Position numbers and translations under genes: made by a program
Shown here: piece by piece, positions 62,359 to 64,000 of the stretch
Layout: each line of letters starts with the position of its first letter
How positions within the stretch are numbered: the stretch's first letter is position 1
Notes under the pieces: model-generated
Databases searched by the model: none
What the model was told of the DNA's origin: nothing
The model's input: the letters and a program-made list of their open reading frames with translations, nothing else
Source: Emcibacteraceae bacterium
Lineage (GTDB): Bacteria; Pseudomonadota; Alphaproteobacteria; Sphingomonadales; Emcibacteraceae
Length of the DNA stretch: 64,000 nt
Direction: 5' to 3'
Assembly (NCBI GenBank): GCA_041396985.1
Contig: JAWKXO010000004.1
Location: 331,342 to 395,341 of the forward strand

Positions 62359-62579
62359 CATTCTCTCCACAAGCAAAGTCGCTCACTAACAATTTGATTA
62401 TTTTTATCAGAAAATAGTGAAGAAGTGGTTGTCTTTGATGGTAAATGATTTGTTAAAATTATTTTATGACATCATTAAAAAATTAAATAAAATTCTTTAT
62501 TAACAATGTTTTATATAAAATTAGAAATATGTAAAATAGGAAAATATTTAAAATTTTATTCAAATTAAAACGAAAATAA

Positions 62580-62610
62580 TAAAGGCATTCCATCTGAAAT
62601 GCCTTTATTC
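62580..62610 (-). terminator. Probable terminator after the right-hand RTX gene
   Basis: The stem AAAGGCATT/AATGCCTTT with a 7-nt loop lies about 30 bp past the stop of the RTX gene at 62641, followed on the minus strand by ATTATTTTCG. The rest of the 62359-62640 gap is AT-rich and should hold the promoter of the upstream-facing RTX gene at 59020; nothing else is seen in it. Confidence 0.6.
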
Positions 62611-62640
62611 ATTCTGGGTATAATAAGTTGGCAGACAATT

Positions 62641-64000
62641 TTACCAGCTTATTTTCTCTATATTCTCAAAAGTGATAGATCCGCCTTCATCAAAAGTAAT
62701 TGTGCCATCAGCATCATGTGAGAGCAGCATTTCACCGGCATTGTCATCCGTTGACTGAATGGATGAACCATTATCAAGTACAAGCGTCCAGCCGACTTCA
62801 TGCTCAAGTCCGTTAAAGCCGCTTAGCTCAATTGTATCAACCCATGAGCAACCGGAACCTCCATGAACTTTATCATCGCCATCGCCAAGACCAAAAATGA
62901 AAATATCATTTCCATCACCGCCATGAAGATTATCATTTCCGGTTCCGCCTATTATTACATCATTTCCATCTTCACCATGAATTGTATCTTTGCCTGATCC
63001 GCCAAATAGTAAATCATTGCCGCTGCCACCATGAATGGTATCCAGGCCACTACCACCGTAGATGGTATCGTTTCCGCTACCACCAAATAAGGCATCATTT
63101 CCAGCGCCGCCGTAAAGCTCATCATCTCCACACTGACCGTTCAGGTCATCATTGCCGCTTCCTCCAACCAGTATATCGTCATTCCCGCCGCCATATAGCT
63201 TATCATTACCCCCCTCGCCATCAATATAGTTTTTATTCTCATCACCATAAATCTGGTCATTGGTGTCATGTCCATATGTTTCATCATATCCTTCTGGTAC
63301 AGCCGGTCCTTCATCAAAATTTTCTTCCGGCACGCCAATTTGTGCATTGGCAAAAGAGGTTTCAGCATCACTATTGCTGACCTCAGTAGACGTAAGTGCC
63401 GCTGTAAGATTAAATTCCTGATGACCTTTCGGAACCGAAATACATAGCCCTTCAATTTCCTCAGGACTAAAGGTCCAGGTACCATCATGATTATTGATCC
63501 CGACTGGATTCATCTCCCCATTGACAAAGAAAGTATCATCCGGCACGCCGCCTATAATAACATCGGAAAGATTTTCAGAACCATCTGTATCAGTAAGGGC
63601 TGTTGCAATCGTTACGGCAAACAATTGTGTGTTTTGAACCAGATTATTTTGATCATAACTGATCGTTTTAATAAAATAATCACTATTTCCTTCAACCCCG
63701 TTGGTCACATCTTTATCAGCGGTGAAAATAACCTGATCAAATGTAACACCGCCCCCAGGATTTATTGACAATGGCATTTCACCACCCCCGGCGATACCGG
63801 TAAATGTGCCATTTCCGACCACCACACCATTTTCGTAAAGTGTGTAATAGCCGATTTCGTCCTGTGATGTATTATCATCATTCTGAAATAGATGGGTAAT
63901 GGTTAAGTCCATGGAAGAAATACTCTTGTCCAATGAAATAATAAGCTCCTCGGACTGATTTAAATTCTCAACATAGCCAATTTGTTCGTTCGGGCCATCA
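62641..64000 (-). CDS. RTX calcium-binding protein (N-terminus beyond window)
   Basis: The frame is open to the right edge (DGPNEQIGYVENLNQSEELI is read before a TTG at 63933, so that TTG is not the start). About 453 residues are visible. The first 300 are beta-rich and look like cadherin-type or VCBS-type adhesin repeats (TITHLFQNDDNTSQDEIGYY). Then come about ten RTX nonapeptides (GGSGNDTIYGGSGLDTIHGG). The last 70 residues (HEVGWTLVLDNGSSIQSTDD to FENIEKISW) are nearly the same as the end of the RTX protein at 59020, suggesting a shared type I secretion signal. Probably a secreted or surface adhesin. Confidence 0.85.
   Translation of the reverse strand, partial: DGPNEQIGYVENLNQSEELIISLDKSISSMDLTITHLFQNDDNTSQDEIGYYTLYENGVVVGNGTFTGIAGGGEMPLSINPGGGVTFDQVIFTADKDVTNGVEGNSDYFIKTISYDQNNLVQNTQLFAVTIATALTDTDGSENLSDVIIGGVPDDTFFVNGEMNPVGINNHDGTWTFSPEEIEGLCISVPKGHQEFNLTAALTSTEVSNSDAETSFANAQIGVPEENFDEGPAVPEGYDETYGHDTNDQIYGDENKNYIDGEGGNDKLYGGGNDDILVGGSGNDDLNGQCGDDELYGGAGNDALFGGSGNDTIYGGSGLDTIHGGSGNDLLFGGSGKDTIHGEDGNDVIIGGTGNDNLHGGDGNDIFIFGLGDGDDKVHGGSGCSWVDTIELSGFNGLEHEVGWTLVLDNGSSIQSTDDNAGEMLLSHDADGTITFDEGGSITFENIEKISW

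Overview
This window reads as a chromosomal segment of an AT-leaning alphaproteobacterium. Two neighbourhoods place it in that class. The first is the chain chvI-chvG-hprK-rapZ-EIIA(Man)-HPr-ahcY with pckA divergent (0.3-7.9 kb). The second is bolA facing a J-domain gene, cobS and cobT (25.8-29.6 kb). RTX proteins, a sodium-symporter-family carrier and a sulfatase suit a marine or host-surface lifestyle, which is inference. I cannot name the order or genus. I see no rRNA, tRNA or CRISPR array.

Layout. 0-8 kb: carbon and nitrogen regulation through a short HPr kinase, a partial PTS and ChvGI, next to PEP carboxykinase. 8-13.1 kb: a GNAT enzyme, a J-domain protein and a five-gene minus-strand run (AsmA-like, LemA, DUF3137, class V aminotransferase, CYTH). 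13.2-21.3 kb: an AI-2E family permease, an ArsR regulator and a complete leucine/isovalerate degradation operon (mccB-liuC-mccA-mvaB-ivd). 21.3-25.9 kb: dusC, a serine beta-lactamase-fold hydrolase, and a LysR regulator with an AEC transporter. 25.8-33.6 kb: bolA, J-protein/cobS/cobT, a ribosomal-oxygenase-like cupin, GIY-YIG, sulfatase, a small GlsB-type membrane protein and a luciferase-like monooxygenase (LLM). 33.6-35.6 kb: an AT-rich two-gene island carrying a SieB-like superinfection-exclusion protein, bounded by two diverged copies of the LLM 3' end. 35.7-41.9 kb: metabolic and housekeeping genes. 41.9-50.9 kb: a bidirectional catabolic cluster around a MocR-type regulator. 50.9-54.7 kb: an Arn-like membrane glycosylation cluster. 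54.9-59.0 kb: a Tat-dependent spermidine-dehydrogenase-like flavoprotein, an M24-fold protein with altered metal ligands, and an exported MBL-fold protein. 59.0-64.0 kb: two RTX proteins sharing one C-terminal module, the second running off the window.

Damage. The chvI 3' end and chvG 5' end carry a dense cluster of small indels. Three successive genes (class V aminotransferase, DUF3137, lemA) each carry one apparent single-base loss in a homopolymer. These may be consensus errors or real decay, and the sequence alone cannot decide.

The strongest candidates for undescribed biology are the SieB island with its unknown coiled-coil membrane partner, the MocR-controlled amidinohydrolase/ACMSD-like/BtpA/PfkB cluster, and the flavoprotein paired with a creatinase-like M24 protein that lacks the usual metal ligands.
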